Positions 1 to 9,011 of a stretch of 64,000 nucleotides of DNA are shown here, one piece after another (position 1 is the first letter of the stretch; every line of letters starts with the position of its first letter). Position numbers and translations under genes: made by a program. The stretch spans positions 62,001 through 126,000 of the forward strand of contig JAFKGI010000018.1 of the NCBI GenBank assembly GCA_017307785.1, read 5' to 3'. The notes under the pieces are model-generated. The model had not been told where the DNA came from. It did not search any database and saw only the letters and a program-made list of their open reading frames with translations. This DNA comes from Vulcanimicrobiota bacterium (lineage in GTDB: Bacteria; Vulcanimicrobiota; Xenobia; Xenobiales; JADMJV01).

Positions 1-1
1 G

Positions 2-100
2 AGCGGAACCGAGCTGCACTGGAAAACCACGCTCGTCCAAGATCGGCTGCTGCTGAAAGGGCCCCCAGGTTGGGAGTTGCCGCTTTATGCGGAGCATTAA
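2..100 (+). CDS. C-terminal end of an unrecognised protein (truncated by window edge)
   Basis: Frame 2 is open from the window edge to a TAA at 98-100 and reads about 32 residues ending in ...WELPLYAEH. The composition (Trp, Leu, charged residues) looks like real protein, but the fragment is too short to recognise. The other two forward frames look less protein-like. The next gene starts 134 bases later on the same strand with its own Shine-Dalgarno. The 5' part lies outside the window, so no function can be given. Confidence 0.45.
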   Translation, partial: SGTELHWKTTLVQDRLLLKGPPGWELPLYAEH

Positions 101-234
101 GCTTTTTCCTTATGCCCAATCGCTCTGATTTCTAAAAGTACGCTTATACCCGGGCGCGAGTATGGGCGCCGCTGTGCCGTTCCGAGGCCGATGTCTATTC
201 TGAGTCCAGAGAGACAACCCCGGAGGACAAGAAG

Positions 235-507
235 ATGAAGAAGTTGATGCTGACCCTCGCCGCCACCAGTCTGCTGGTCGGCAGCGCTTTCGCGGAGTGG
301 GACTTTGACGTCCACGGGGCGCAGATCGCCAGGCCCAGAATGGCCCTGAGCCAGGCGCAGCGGGCTACCTTCCTGGCCGGGATGGAACTGGATCTGTCGG
401 ATCCGGTGCCGGTGGCGGGCGGTGCTGCCCAGCAAACGGCCCGGGACGTAATGCACTCATTCCAGGCCTCCGCCGAGCTACTTCAGATCGAAGCGGCCGG
501 TCGCTAA
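235..507 (+). CDS. small secreted protein, unknown function (90 aa)
   Basis: The first 20 residues form a clear Sec signal peptide: MKK, then a hydrophobic core, then a cleavage site after SAFA. The mature protein is about 70 residues, with no cysteines and no recognised domain. A strong Shine-Dalgarno (GGAGGA) lies 8 bases before the ATG. It is followed at 529-579 by a hairpin with a T run, so it is probably a single-gene transcript or the end of one. The likely location is the periplasm or outside the cell. I recognise no family. The signal peptide and ribosome site make the gene itself credible. Confidence 0.7.
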   Translation: MKKLMLTLAATSLLVGSAFAEWDFDVHGAQIARPRMALSQAQRATFLAGMELDLSDPVPVAGGAAQQTARDVMHSFQASAELLQIEAAGR

Positions 508-528
508 AGAAGAAAAGATTTTGGTCCG

Positions 529-579
529 AAAAACGCGTCGGCGATTTACACGATGGTGTGTCGCATGAACGCGTTTTTT
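529..579. terminator. bidirectional hairpin terminator
   Basis: Ten-base arms AAAAACGCGT (529-538) and ACGCGTTTTT (569-578) are perfectly complementary. A second short stem (GCGA/TCGC) lies in the loop, a T run follows on the plus strand and an A run precedes on the other side. It sits between the ends of the convergent genes at 507 and 585. It is the only convergent junction in the window that uses a conventional hairpin with neither a repeat array nor a gene overlap. Confidence 0.7.
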
Positions 580-584
580 CATTT

Positions 585-815
585 TCAGGACCTGCCTAGA
601 AACCGTCCCAAAGCCCGCTGGAGGCGAACGGCCGGCGTAGCCGTCGGCTCGTTCTCCTCCAGATACTTGGATTCAGCATTGGCAAAGTCGCCGGCCCGGA
701 CGCGCAGACTGGTGGTTTCTTCCACCTCGCCCCAGAGGCCCCATTCGACCCAGGGCGATTGCTCCAGGTCGTCGGCCAGGGCGGCTACTTCATCCAGCTT
801 CTCGGCTTCTTCCAT
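585..815 (-). CDS. small acidic protein coupled to aspartate aminotransferase (76 aa)
   Basis: The ATG overlaps the TGA of the upstream aminotransferase gene (CATCA on the plus strand, an ATGA junction), the usual sign of translational coupling. The product starts MEEAEKLDEVAALADDLEQ. It is strongly acidic in its N-terminal half, lacks a signal peptide and membrane segments, and ends in a short basic helix (RALGRFLGRS). No family is recognised. The stop is six bases from the terminator hairpin at 529-579, as expected for the last gene of a two-gene transcript. The coupling is the main support. Confidence 0.55.
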   Translation of the reverse strand: MEEAEKLDEVAALADDLEQSPWVEWGLWGEVEETTSLRVRAGDFANAESKYLEENEPTATPAVRLQRALGRFLGRS

Positions 816-2014
816 CAGCGCAGTTGTTCCACGAAGCGGGCGATTTTCTCCAGGCCTTGCTCGATTTTCTCATTGCTGGTGGCAAAGCTGGCGCGCACGT
901 GGTTGGGCCCGGCGAAGTCTTCGCCCGGAACCACCGCCACCTGAGCGTGGGTGAGCAGCGATTCGGCAAAGTCGGCGGCCGTTTCCAGCTTTTTGCCGGC
1001 CGGATCGGTCTTGCCGAAGTGGGCCGAGATGTCGGGAAAGACATAGAAAGCGCCCGTGGGCTTGCAGCACTTCACGCCCGGAATGGCCGAGAAGAGCCGA
1101 TGCATCAGCTGTCCGCGCTCGGCGAAGCTCTGGCGCATCTTTTCCACTTCGTCCTGCGGTCCGCTGAGCGCGGCCACAATGGCCGGGTAGATGAAGCTGG
1201 TGATGTTGCTGGTCATCTGTCCCTGCAGACCGGCCATGGCCTTGATTAGCTTGGGTTCGGCCACGGTAAAACCGACGCGCCAGCCGGTCATGGCGTAGCT
1301 TTTGCTCAGGCAGTTGAAGGTGACGGTGCGTTCAAATAGATCCGGGTGCAGCGACGACCAGCTGACGAAGGGCTCGTCGCCGTAGACCAGGCGTTCGTAA
1401 ATGTCGTCGGCGAAAACGATCAGCTGCGGGTGACGCAAGACTACTTCGGCCAGCGCTTTCAGTTCGGCGGGCGAATACATGGTGCCGTTGGGATTCGAGG
1501 GGCTGTTGATGATCAGCACCTTGGAGCGAGGCGTGATGGCCGCTTCCAGCTGCTCGGGGGTGATTTTGAAATCGTTGTCGACGCTTCCCGGCACTTCCAC
1601 CACGGTGGCTCCGCACAGGCGGGCTTGCTCGGGATAGCTGACCCAGTAGGGAGCCGGGATGATGACTTCGTCGCCCGGCTCGACCAGGGCCATGAAGGCC
1701 AGATACAAGCTGTGCTTACCGCCGCAGGAGATGAGCACGTTCTCGGGGCCGAGAGGGCGTTTTACCTTCGTCTCCATATATTGGGCCACGGCCTTGAGGG
1801 CAGCCGGGGTGCCGCTGACCGGCTCATACTTGGTGAGACCGGCCTTGAGGGCGTCAGCGACCGCGTCTTTGATATGCTGAGGGGTGTCGAAGTCGGGCTC
1901 GCCCGCTCCAAAACCAATCACTTTGTGACCTTCCGACACCATCTTCTTGACCAGTGCCGTCACCGCCAGGGTGCTCGAGGGTTTCATGACTTCAACTCGT
2001 TGAGCCAGCTTCAT
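815..2014 (-). CDS. aspC: aspartate aminotransferase (class I/II PLP enzyme)
   Basis: This 399-residue PLP-dependent transaminase interconverts aspartate/2-oxoglutarate and oxaloacetate/glutamate in the cytosol. The family opening MKLAQRVEVMKPS fixes the start. Further marks are GAGEPDFDTP (36-45), the Asn motif NSPSNPNG (170-177), the PLP-binding lysine in SKSYAMTGWRVG (Lys238) and the substrate-binding arginine just after it (Arg246). The frame is open further upstream, but ATG at 2014 has AAGG about 9 bases before it and matches the family N-terminus. It is divergent from the aspartokinase-homoserine dehydrogenase gene, so the pair links aspartate formation with its use. Related aminotransferases (prephenate, other amino acids) share these motifs, so substrate range is inferred. 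Confidence 0.88.
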   Translation of the reverse strand: MKLAQRVEVMKPSSTLAVTALVKKMVSEGHKVIGFGAGEPDFDTPQHIKDAVADALKAGLTKYEPVSGTPAALKAVAQYMETKVKRPLGPENVLISCGGKHSLYLAFMALVEPGDEVIIPAPYWVSYPEQARLCGATVVEVPGSVDNDFKITPEQLEAAITPRSKVLIINSPSNPNGTMYSPAELKALAEVVLRHPQLIVFADDIYERLVYGDEPFVSWSSLHPDLFERTVTFNCLSKSYAMTGWRVGFTVAEPKLIKAMAGLQGQMTSNITSFIYPAIVAALSGPQDEVEKMRQSFAERGQLMHRLFSAIPGVKCCKPTGAFYVFPDISAHFGKTDPAGKKLETAADFAESLLTHAQVAVVPGEDFAGPNHVRASFATSNEKIEQGLEKIARFVEQLR

Positions 2015-2114
2015 TGCGTGTACCTTTTCCATAACGGGTCGGCATTCTCTCGGGATACATCGGTTCCTGCGAAGACGGAGGCATGGCTGGTCTGCAAATC
2101 GAACGGACCGCCCC

Positions 2115-4700
2115 ATGCGACCGAAAATCGTCCTCAAATTTGGCGGCACCAGCCTGGCCACTCCCGAGTCCTGGGGGAAAGTGCTGGATATTATCGAGTC
2201 CAAGCGAGCCCTGAACCCGGTGGTGGTGGTCTCGGCGGTGGGCTCCACCAAAAACCGCGCCAAGGTCACCGATCTGCTGCAGGCACTGATTTCTGAGCCT
2301 AAATTGGGCCCCTTGCAAGAAATTCACGAAGGCCTGCTCGAGTCTTTGGGTCTGGCCACCGATTTGCTGACCGACCTCTGGGAGCAACTGCTGGCTCATC
2401 TCCAGACCGATCTGCCCCTGGAAGAGAAACTCGACCGCGTCATGGGCTGGGGCGAGCGCCTGTCGGCTCGCATGATGGGAGCGGCCCTACGCTCGCGCGG
2501 CTGGGAGGCCCAGGATCTGGCCCCCGAAGAACTCGGCCTGGTCAGCGACGACCGCTTCCAAGACGCATCGATTCTGGAAAGTTCGCTGGAGCCGATCGCT
2601 CAGAAGATCTTCCAGTTGCGGGGGCTGCCGGTGGTTCCCGGCTATGTGGGCGTGACCGCCGACGGTCGTCCCACCACCCTGGGTCGAGGTGGTTCCGACT
2701 ACACGGCCGCTATCGTAGGTGCCGCCCTCAAGCGCGAAGTCGAGATCTTCACCGACGTGGACGGGGTGGCCACCACCAATCCCAACTTCCTGCCCAAGCC
2801 CTTTCGCGAAGAGGGACATCCCCACACCATTCCCCAGCTTTCTCACGAAGAGGCCTATCAAATGGCTGCTTTCGGTAGCAAGGTGCTCTATCAGAAGTGT
2901 CTGGCCGCCGCCACCATGGCCTCGCGGAAGGGCCGACACCTGCGGCTGACCGTCAAGAACACGTTCAACCCGGATCATCCCGGCACCGTGCTCCAGGGTC
3001 ATCGTTCCCCGGCCGGCGTGCCGAAAGGCATTACCGCTCTGGAAGGTGTGCCCGTGCTCACCGTTTACCTGGACCGCGAAGACGACTACCGTCCACTCTG
3101 GCGCATGGTCGAAGAACTGCCCGGCGTGCGCCTGTTGATGGCCAGCTACTCGAGCGGACGGGCTAGTTTTGTTTTTGACCAATGCACCGCGGAAGTGCAA
3201 CAGTTGGAGAAGCAGTTTCCCGACAGTCACCTTTCCAAAGATCAGGTGCTGCTCAAGGTGGTGGGCGATGCCATCGGTGAGAACCACGAGATTCTGGCCG
3301 CTATTCATCAATCCATCGAGTGGCTGCCGCGCGCCGAAGGCGAAGTGGTGCCGCCGGTGCACAAAAGCCCGCAGCTGTTGACCGACAGCACCTTCGAGAT
3401 CGTGGTGCGTAAGCGCCACTTCCAGGCGCTGCTTTTGCAGTTGTACCGGCAGCTGTTCTGCCGCCACGAGCTCTACTGTGGAATGCTCGGTCTGGGCACC
3501 GTCGGAAGCGGCGTGCTCTACTATCAGAGTCATCTGGCCGATTCGGCCAAAGCCCGCAGCCAATGGCGTTTTCCCATCGCGGCCGTGCGCGACGCCGACA
3601 AGAAGCGCGAACATTTCTCCGGCAAACTGGTCACCGACCCTCAACAGGTGGTGGACGACCCACGCGTGGACGTGGTGCTGGAGCTGATGGGCGGTCTGGA
3701 ACCGGCTCGCAGCCTGATTTTGCAGTCCCTGAGTCGGGGTAAGCACGTCGTTACGGCCAACAAAGCGGTGCTGGCCGAACACGGCCTGGAGTTGTTCGCG
3801 GCCGCCCGCAAGCACAACCGGATTCTGGCCTTCGAAGCCAGCGTCTGCGGCGAAATTCCCGTGCTCGACGTGGTACGCCACATGCCCAGTAACCAGGACG
3901 TGCAGGGCGTGCTGGCCATCGCCAACGGCACCAGCAACTACATCCTGACGCACATGTCAGCCGGGCAACCTTATGAGGAAGTGCTGGCGGCCGCCCAGCA
4001 GGCCGGCTTCGCCGAAGCCGACCCCTATTTTGACGTTTCGGGAGCCGACGCCAGTCAGAAGCTGGCCTTGCTCTCGTCGCTGATTTTCCACTGCTGGGTG
4101 CCCTGGCAAGAAATTCGGCGCCAGGGTCTGGAAGAATTGCTGCCGGTGGACTTCGCCAGCGCCCAACGCTTTCAGTGCGCCATCCGCCCGCTCTCGTGCG
4201 CGCGCCGCACGGCCGACGGTCTGGAGCTCTGGACCAGTCCGGCGCTGGTGCCGCTCGAGCATCCGCTGGCCTCGGTGCGTCAGGAAACCAATGCGGTGGC
4301 GCTACAACTGGCCGGCCGCGACGAGCCGTTCACCATGGTCGGAAAGGGCGCTGGACCGTTGCCCACGGCGCGCTCGGTGGTGCGCGATCTGACCCAGTTG
4401 CGCCAGATGACGGCACTGCCGCCGCTGCAGCCGGCCTCCCTGCGCGACTGGCGCTCGGTGGTGCAGGGCTGGTATCTGCGCTGCAGTGTAACCGACCAAC
4501 CCGGTGTTTTTGCCGCCGTGGCCACCGCCCTGGCCGAGCAGGGACTGTCCATCCGCGAAGCGACCCAGATCGCCGAGGCCGATCGGGCCCACATCGTGCT
4601 GGCCCTGCAACCCTGCAGCTGGGGCCAGGTCGAACAGGTCAAACAAGCCATCTCCGCCCATTCCTGGAGCCGCGAAGTGCTCTGTCTGCCCACCCTATGA
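2115..4700 (+). CDS. thrA: bifunctional aspartate kinase / homoserine dehydrogenase
   Basis: An 861-residue fusion catalysing steps 1 and 3 of threonine/methionine synthesis from aspartate. The kinase domain (about 1-300) has KFGGTS at 8-13, a nucleotide-site GRGGSDYTA near 197 and TDVDGV near 219. Residues about 310-450 are the regulatory ACT-type linker. Homoserine dehydrogenase begins near 455 with the NAD(P) motif GLGTVGSGV, followed by KHVVTANKA, NGTSNYILT and the catalytic-lysine segment DVSGADASQKLALL. A final ACT-like domain (SVTDQPGVFAAVATAL) closes the protein. That C-terminal ACT is typical of stand-alone homoserine dehydrogenases, not of E. coli ThrA. No strong Shine-Dalgarno is visible. 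The stop overlaps the next gene by four bases. Confidence 0.93.
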   Translation: MRPKIVLKFGGTSLATPESWGKVLDIIESKRALNPVVVVSAVGSTKNRAKVTDLLQALISEPKLGPLQEIHEGLLESLGLATDLLTDLWEQLLAHLQTDLPLEEKLDRVMGWGERLSARMMGAALRSRGWEAQDLAPEELGLVSDDRFQDASILESSLEPIAQKIFQLRGLPVVPGYVGVTADGRPTTLGRGGSDYTAAIVGAALKREVEIFTDVDGVATTNPNFLPKPFREEGHPHTIPQLSHEEAYQMAAFGSKVLYQKCLAAATMASRKGRHLRLTVKNTFNPDHPGTVLQGHRSPAGVPKGITALEGVPVLTVYLDREDDYRPLWRMVEELPGVRLLMASYSSGRASFVFDQCTAEVQQLEKQFPDSHLSKDQVLLKVVGDAIGENHEILAAIHQSIEWLPRAEGEVVPPVHKSPQLLTDSTFEIVVRKRHFQALLLQLYRQLFCRHELYCGMLGLGTVGSGVLYYQSHLADSAKARSQWRFPIAAVRDADKKREHFSGKLVTDPQQVVDDPRVDVVLELMGGLEPARSLILQSLSRGKHVVTANKAVLAEHGLELFAAARKHNRILAFEASVCGEIPVLDVVRHMPSNQDVQGVLAIANGTSNYILTHMSAGQPYEEVLAAAQQAGFAEADPYFDVSGADASQKLALLSSLIFHCWVPWQEIRRQGLEELLPVDFASAQRFQCAIRPLSCARRTADGLELWTSPALVPLEHPLASVRQETNAVALQLAGRDEPFTMVGKGAGPLPTARSVVRDLTQLRQMTALPPLQPASLRDWRSVVQGWYLRCSVTDQPGVFAAVATALAEQGLSIREATQIAEADRAHIVLALQPCSWGQVEQVKQAISAHSWSREVLCLPTL

Positions 4701-6994
4701 GCGGCTACCAGATTCCCTCGTCCATGCTGGCCCAGGCGGTGGAAGCCAGCCGCCGCCGTTCCTTCGTGCTGTCTCCCCAGCGCCATCACTGGGTTTTGAC
4801 CGAATACAAGGTGCTGCTCGAGTTGTGCGACTTGTCCGAGCCGGAAATGCGCCTGGCCGGGCTGCGCTTTCATCCCGACTGGCGCCTGTGCAATCGCGAC
4901 CTTTACTACGATGCGCTCTCTTTTCAGGATCTTCAGGGTGGCGTGCGCGCCATCGAGGGAATGCCCGAGAGTCCGCGCATCCGCACGCTGAGCTGGTCGC
5001 CCGACGGCAAGTTTCTGGCCTTTTCCCACAACGACGAGCTGTGGCTGGCCGAAGTAGCCACGGCCAGCGCGCGCAAACTGGTGGGTCGCCTCAACCAGGT
5101 CAACGGCACCGTGAACTTCCGCTGGTTGCGCGACTCCAGCGGAATGCTGGCCCAGGTGGTGCCCTTCAACCAGGGGCCGGCCCCGGCTGCGCCCGGCGTG
5201 CCGGGCTCTCCCGTGGTGCAAGAGCATTTGGGCGGGCGTTCCCCCAGCCGCACCTTCCAGGACCTGCTCAAGAACGAGCACGACGAAGCCCTCTTTACGC
5301 ATTACCTGACCAGCGATCTGGTGCGGGTTGAGCTGTCTGGTCAGTCTCAGGTGGTGCTCTCGGGCAAGCTGTTTTCCGGGTTCACTATTTCGCCGGACAA
5401 TCGCTACATTCTCTACTCCGAGATTTTGCGGCCGTTTTCTTATCAGGTGCCTCTGGGTCGCTTTCCTCTGCGCACCGCCGTTTGCGATTTCTCGGGCCAG
5501 GAGCTGGAGGTGGTCTCGGAACTGCCCCTGCAGGAAAGCACGCCGCCCGACTTCGACGCGGTCCGTCCCGGCCGGCGTTACGCCTGCTGGCGCGAGGATG
5601 TGCCTTGCACGGTGGTCTGGCTGGAAGCCCGCGACGGCGGTGACCCCCGCCAGCCGGCTGAGATCCGCGACGCTCTCATGCAGAAAGCGGTGGGTGAGGA
5701 AGCCCGCGTCTTTTTGGAAGTAGCCGGTCGCATCGAATCTCTGACCTTCGGCGACGAGGATCTGGCCATCGTCCAGGAGGGCTGGTGGAAGACGCGCAAC
5801 CGTCGGGTGTGGCGGGTATTTCCGGGCACGGGCGAGCGTGAGCTGCTCTTCGAGTATTCCAGCGAAGACGACTACGTCAACCCGGGTCGCCCCATCACCC
5901 AACTGGACGACCAGGGTCGCCAGCGTCTGATTCGCAGCGGAGATTCTGTCTATCTGGTGGGACCAGGTGCCTCGGCCGAAGGGGAGCGCCCGTTTCTGGA
6001 CCGCTTCGATTTGAAGAGCAAAACCAGCGAGCGCGTCTTTCAGAGCGCCGCGCCCTTCTATGATTATCCCACGGGACTGCTGGACCCCGAGGCCAAGCAC
6101 ATTCTCATCCAGCGCGAGAGCCAGACCCGCCCGCCCAACCTGGTGTTGTGGCACGACAGCCAGGCCCGCGAGCTGACTCAGATCGAGCCGGCTGTTCCCA
6201 TGTTGACTCGGGTGGGCAAGGAGTTGATTCGCTACAAGCGTAGCGACGGCGTCGAGTTAACCGGCACCCTGTACCTGCCGCCGGATTATGATGGCTCGGC
6301 TCTGCCGGCCCTGCTCTGGGCTTATCCCAGCGAATACAAAAGCGCCGCGCGCGCCGGACAGTTGCGCGACAGTCCTTTCCGCTACATCCACCCTTCCTGG
6401 GGCGGACCGCTGTTCTTTGCCCTGCTGGGCTACGCGGTGCTGGATGATCCCAGCTTCCCGGTGGTCGGGGAGGGTGAGGAAGAGCCCAATGACACCTACG
6501 TCAAGCAGCTGCTCGACGACGCCGGCGCGGCCATCGACGAACTGGTCAGGCGCGGGGTCGGAGACCGCGAGCGCATGGCCATTGGCGGGCACAGCTATGG
6601 GGCCTTTACGGCCGCCAATCTGCTGGCCCACAGCCGGCTGTTCAAGGCCGCCATTTGCCGTAGCGGCGCTTACAATCGTACTCTGACGCCCTTTGGCTTC
6701 CAGTCCGAGGAGCGCGTCTACTGGCAGGCCCGCGAGACCTATCAGGCCATGTCGCCTTTTCACGTGGCCGACCAGATTCAGGACGCGGTCTTGCTCATCC
6801 ATGGAGCCGAGGACTCCAATTCGGGGACCTTTCCACTGCAGAGCGAGCGATTCTATCAGGCCCTCAAAGGCCTGGGCGCCCGTGCTCGCCTGTGCATTCT
6901 GCCTCTCGAGGACCACGGCTACCGCGCCCGCGAGTCGGTATTGCACTGCTTGTGGGAGATGGAACAATGGCTGGAGCGCCACCTCGGGGCCTAA
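4697..6994 (+). CDS. S9-family serine peptidase, glutamyl-endopeptidase-like
   Basis: 765 residues, starting at an ATGA overlap with the preceding stop. The N-terminal two thirds is a beta-propeller (SEPEMRLAGLR, LSWSPDGKFLAFS), as in the plant-chloroplast/bacterial glutamyl endopeptidase branch of the prolyl oligopeptidase family. The C-terminal alpha/beta-hydrolase carries the catalytic serine in GGHSYGAF (about Ser632), aspartate in HGAEDSNSG (about 704) and histidine in LEDHGY (about 739). There is no signal peptide, so it should act in the cytosol on peptides. Coupling to threonine-pathway genes is unexpected; recycling of amino acids is one possible reason. A palindromic repeat array begins directly after its stop codon. 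Confidence 0.9.
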   Translation: MSGYQIPSSMLAQAVEASRRRSFVLSPQRHHWVLTEYKVLLELCDLSEPEMRLAGLRFHPDWRLCNRDLYYDALSFQDLQGGVRAIEGMPESPRIRTLSWSPDGKFLAFSHNDELWLAEVATASARKLVGRLNQVNGTVNFRWLRDSSGMLAQVVPFNQGPAPAAPGVPGSPVVQEHLGGRSPSRTFQDLLKNEHDEALFTHYLTSDLVRVELSGQSQVVLSGKLFSGFTISPDNRYILYSEILRPFSYQVPLGRFPLRTAVCDFSGQELEVVSELPLQESTPPDFDAVRPGRRYACWREDVPCTVVWLEARDGGDPRQPAEIRDALMQKAVGEEARVFLEVAGRIESLTFGDEDLAIVQEGWWKTRNRRVWRVFPGTGERELLFEYSSEDDYVNPGRPITQLDDQGRQRLIRSGDSVYLVGPGASAEGERPFLDRFDLKSKTSERVFQSAAPFYDYPTGLLDPEAKHILIQRESQTRPPNLVLWHDSQARELTQIEPAVPMLTRVGKELIRYKRSDGVELTGTLYLPPDYDGSALPALLWAYPSEYKSAARAGQLRDSPFRYIHPSWGGPLFFALLGYAVLDDPSFPVVGEGEEEPNDTYVKQLLDDAGAAIDELVRRGVGDRERMAIGGHSYGAFTAANLLAHSRLFKAAICRSGAYNRTLTPFGFQSEERVYWQARETYQAMSPFHVADQIQDAVLLIHGAEDSNSGTFPLQSERFYQALKGLGARARLCILPLEDHGYRARESVLHCLWEMEQWLERHLGA

Positions 6995-7550
6995 TTGCCG
7001 GCTTCTGGCAAGTTTCTCTGGGGCGGGGCCTGGTTGTCGGCCTGGCGGTAAGACTTACCGAGAACTGGCAAGTTTCTCTGGGTCGGGCTTACTTGCCGGC
7101 TCGGCGGTAAAACTTACCGGCGGCTGGCAAGTTTCTCTGGGGCGGGGCTTAGTTGCCGGCCTGGCGGTAAGACTTACCGGGGCCTGGCAAGTTTCTCGGG
7201 GGCGGGCTTAGTTGTCGGCCTGGCGGTAAGAATTACCGGCGCCTGGCAAGTTTCTCGGGGGCGGCGTCTGGTTGCCGGCCTGGCGGTAAGTCTTACCGAG
7301 AACTGGCAAGTTTCTCGGGGCCTCGGCCTACTTGTCGGCCTGGCGGTAAGTCTTACCGAGAACTGGCAAGTTTCTCTGGGCCGAGGTTTACTTGCCGGCT
7401 TGGCGGCAAGACTTACCGGCGCCTGGCAAGTTTCTCTGGGACGGGGCCTGGTTGCCGGCCTGGCGGTAAGTCTTACAGGCTCCTGGCAAGTTTCTCTGGG
7501 GCGGAGCTTACTTGCCGGCCTGGCGGTAAAACTTACCGCCGCCTGGCAAG
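6995..7550. repeat. nested-palindrome array A: 9 full units, period about 60 bp
   Basis: Each unit has an outer arm pair CTTGYC...GGCAAG and an inner near-perfect palindrome GGTAAG-A-CTTACC. The arms are separated by GGCCTGGC on one side and a short variable GC stretch on the other. Units repeat every 60 bases in the same orientation, joined by a conserved linker resembling TTTCTCTGGGGCGGGGC. The first copy (6995-7012) lacks the inner palindrome and starts the base after the peptidase stop codon. The last ends 12 bases before the stop of the convergent TPR gene, so the array fills the whole intergenic space. No separate terminator is seen. Confidence 0.97.
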
Positions 7551-7562
7551 TTTTATCCAGGA

Positions 7563-8966
7563 TTATGCCTTGAGGCGCAGCCAGTAGCGGGCTGTGGCGG
7601 CGGCCACCAGGTTGGGTTGTTTGAGGCTGAGCAGGTGCTCCAGAATCTGCTTGCGCACCTCCGGTCTGGCAATCACCTGACTGGCGGCCAACAGAATGCG
7701 GGACTTGAGGTCCTCGTTGCCCGCCAGGGGCAGGGCCGTCTGGTAAGCCTGGCTGGCCTCATTGATCTGGCCGGTCGCCTGCAGCACGCAGCCTTGAGCG
7801 TAAAGCAGCGGAGCGTGCTGGGGATAGTGGCTCACGGCAGCTTGCACCCGCTCCAGCGAGGGAGGCGTTCCGCCCAGGAGTTCCAGTTCCAGCAACCACA
7901 ATTCATGAGGAATGCGGCTGGCCGCCAATTCCTGGGCCAGCCACATGTCGTGACGCACCTGTCCCCAGCCGGGAGCCAGCCGCTCCAGCTGCTTGTAAGA
8001 AGCACTGGCTTCCGAGTAGCGCTTCAGGTGCAACAAAGCCTGACCCGCCAGGTAGCGGGATTTCGGCTCGTAGGCATCGATTTGAGCTGCCTTGGAAAAA
8101 TACTCCAGGGCGGCGTTGTAGTCGCCTCGCTCGACAGCCTGCCGACCCTGGGCATTCTGGGCGGCCGCCAGGGCCAGGGTGGGGCGGTTGCGGGCCAGAG
8201 AAAACGAAACCTGAGCGGGGTCGGCGTCGGCCGGAATCTGGTCGACTTCGCGCTGGGTTCCCTGGACAGAGGCCACCACGCGCACCGACGGAGCCTGCAC
8301 GGTCAGAACCTTTGAGTCGGCTTGACTCGTATCTTTCCCTTGTGAGCGCAGCGCGTTACCGAGGGCGACGGCGTGAGCCTGGGCCACGTCCAACTTTCCC
8401 CGGTAGCGCTCCAGTTCATAAAGCTTGTCCAGATAGGAATAGACGCTGTCCCAGTCTTTCTGGCTTTGGCACAGGGCAGCCGCTTTGCGCAGGTGGGCGT
8501 CGGCCTTGTCGAAATGGCCCAGCTCAAACTCGCACACGCCCAGCTTGCCGACCGTGATCCCTTGGTACTGGTCGGCTCCCTCTTGAGCGCCGTTGTAGCC
8601 GGTCACCAGAAACGGCTCTAGAACCTTAACGGCTTCGGCAAACTGCAGTTCGCTCATCAGCTCGGTGGCCTGCCGCAGGCCCGAACGCCAGCTGGAAGGT
8701 TTGCCTTCATTGAGCATGTCGAGAGGCCGGTCCTCGCCCAACTCAGCCAGCTTTTGGGCCACCGCCAGCAGCCCTTCGGCATATTTCTGCGCCCCTTTGG
8801 ACTTGGGCGGATTGGCCTGCCAGTCGGCAAACTCCTCGACGATCTCGGCCTTCTTCTGGCGGCACAATTCGCCCAACTCGACGTCCAGGCCCCGCTCCGC
8901 CAGGAGCATCAGTTGGTCGCGGGTCTTATCAGACTCTTTGACAGGTCCTTTTAGAAATCCAAACAT
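7563..8966 (-). CDS. tetratricopeptide-repeat (TPR) protein, function unknown
   Basis: 467 residues with no signal peptide. TPR-like helix pairs occur around residues 130-200 (KLGVCEFELGHFDKADAHLRKAA, seen as two segments) and 275-345 (AVERGDYNAALEYFSKAAQID, then KRYSEASASYKQLERLAPG), with another set near 390-420. The N-terminus (MFGFLKGPVKESD) is polar. Such proteins are protein-protein scaffolds in the cytoplasm; nothing identifies a partner. The gene lies between two palindromic arrays: its stop abuts array A and its start is about 45 bases from array B. The family assignment is firm, the role unknown. Confidence 0.8.
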   Translation of the reverse strand: MFGFLKGPVKESDKTRDQLMLLAERGLDVELGELCRQKKAEIVEEFADWQANPPKSKGAQKYAEGLLAVAQKLAELGEDRPLDMLNEGKPSSWRSGLRQATELMSELQFAEAVKVLEPFLVTGYNGAQEGADQYQGITVGKLGVCEFELGHFDKADAHLRKAAALCQSQKDWDSVYSYLDKLYELERYRGKLDVAQAHAVALGNALRSQGKDTSQADSKVLTVQAPSVRVVASVQGTQREVDQIPADADPAQVSFSLARNRPTLALAAAQNAQGRQAVERGDYNAALEYFSKAAQIDAYEPKSRYLAGQALLHLKRYSEASASYKQLERLAPGWGQVRHDMWLAQELAASRIPHELWLLELELLGGTPPSLERVQAAVSHYPQHAPLLYAQGCVLQATGQINEASQAYQTALPLAGNEDLKSRILLAASQVIARPEVRKQILEHLLSLKQPNLVAAATARYWLRLKA

Positions 8967-9011
8967 CCCGCCCCGTTCTACCCTTCCGGTCGGGAACCTG
9001 CGGCGAGCCTG

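Noticed and set aside
2083-2214. Leader peptide or attenuator for thrA (ATG at 2083 after GGAGG)
   Set aside because: The ATG is only one base from GGAGG, the short frame runs into thrA out of frame without Thr/Ile runs, and no terminator hairpin is visible.
6995-7550. CRISPR array
   Set aside because: The intervals between palindromes are near-identical linkers, not unique spacers. The repeat is internally palindromic over its full length, and no cas genes are near.
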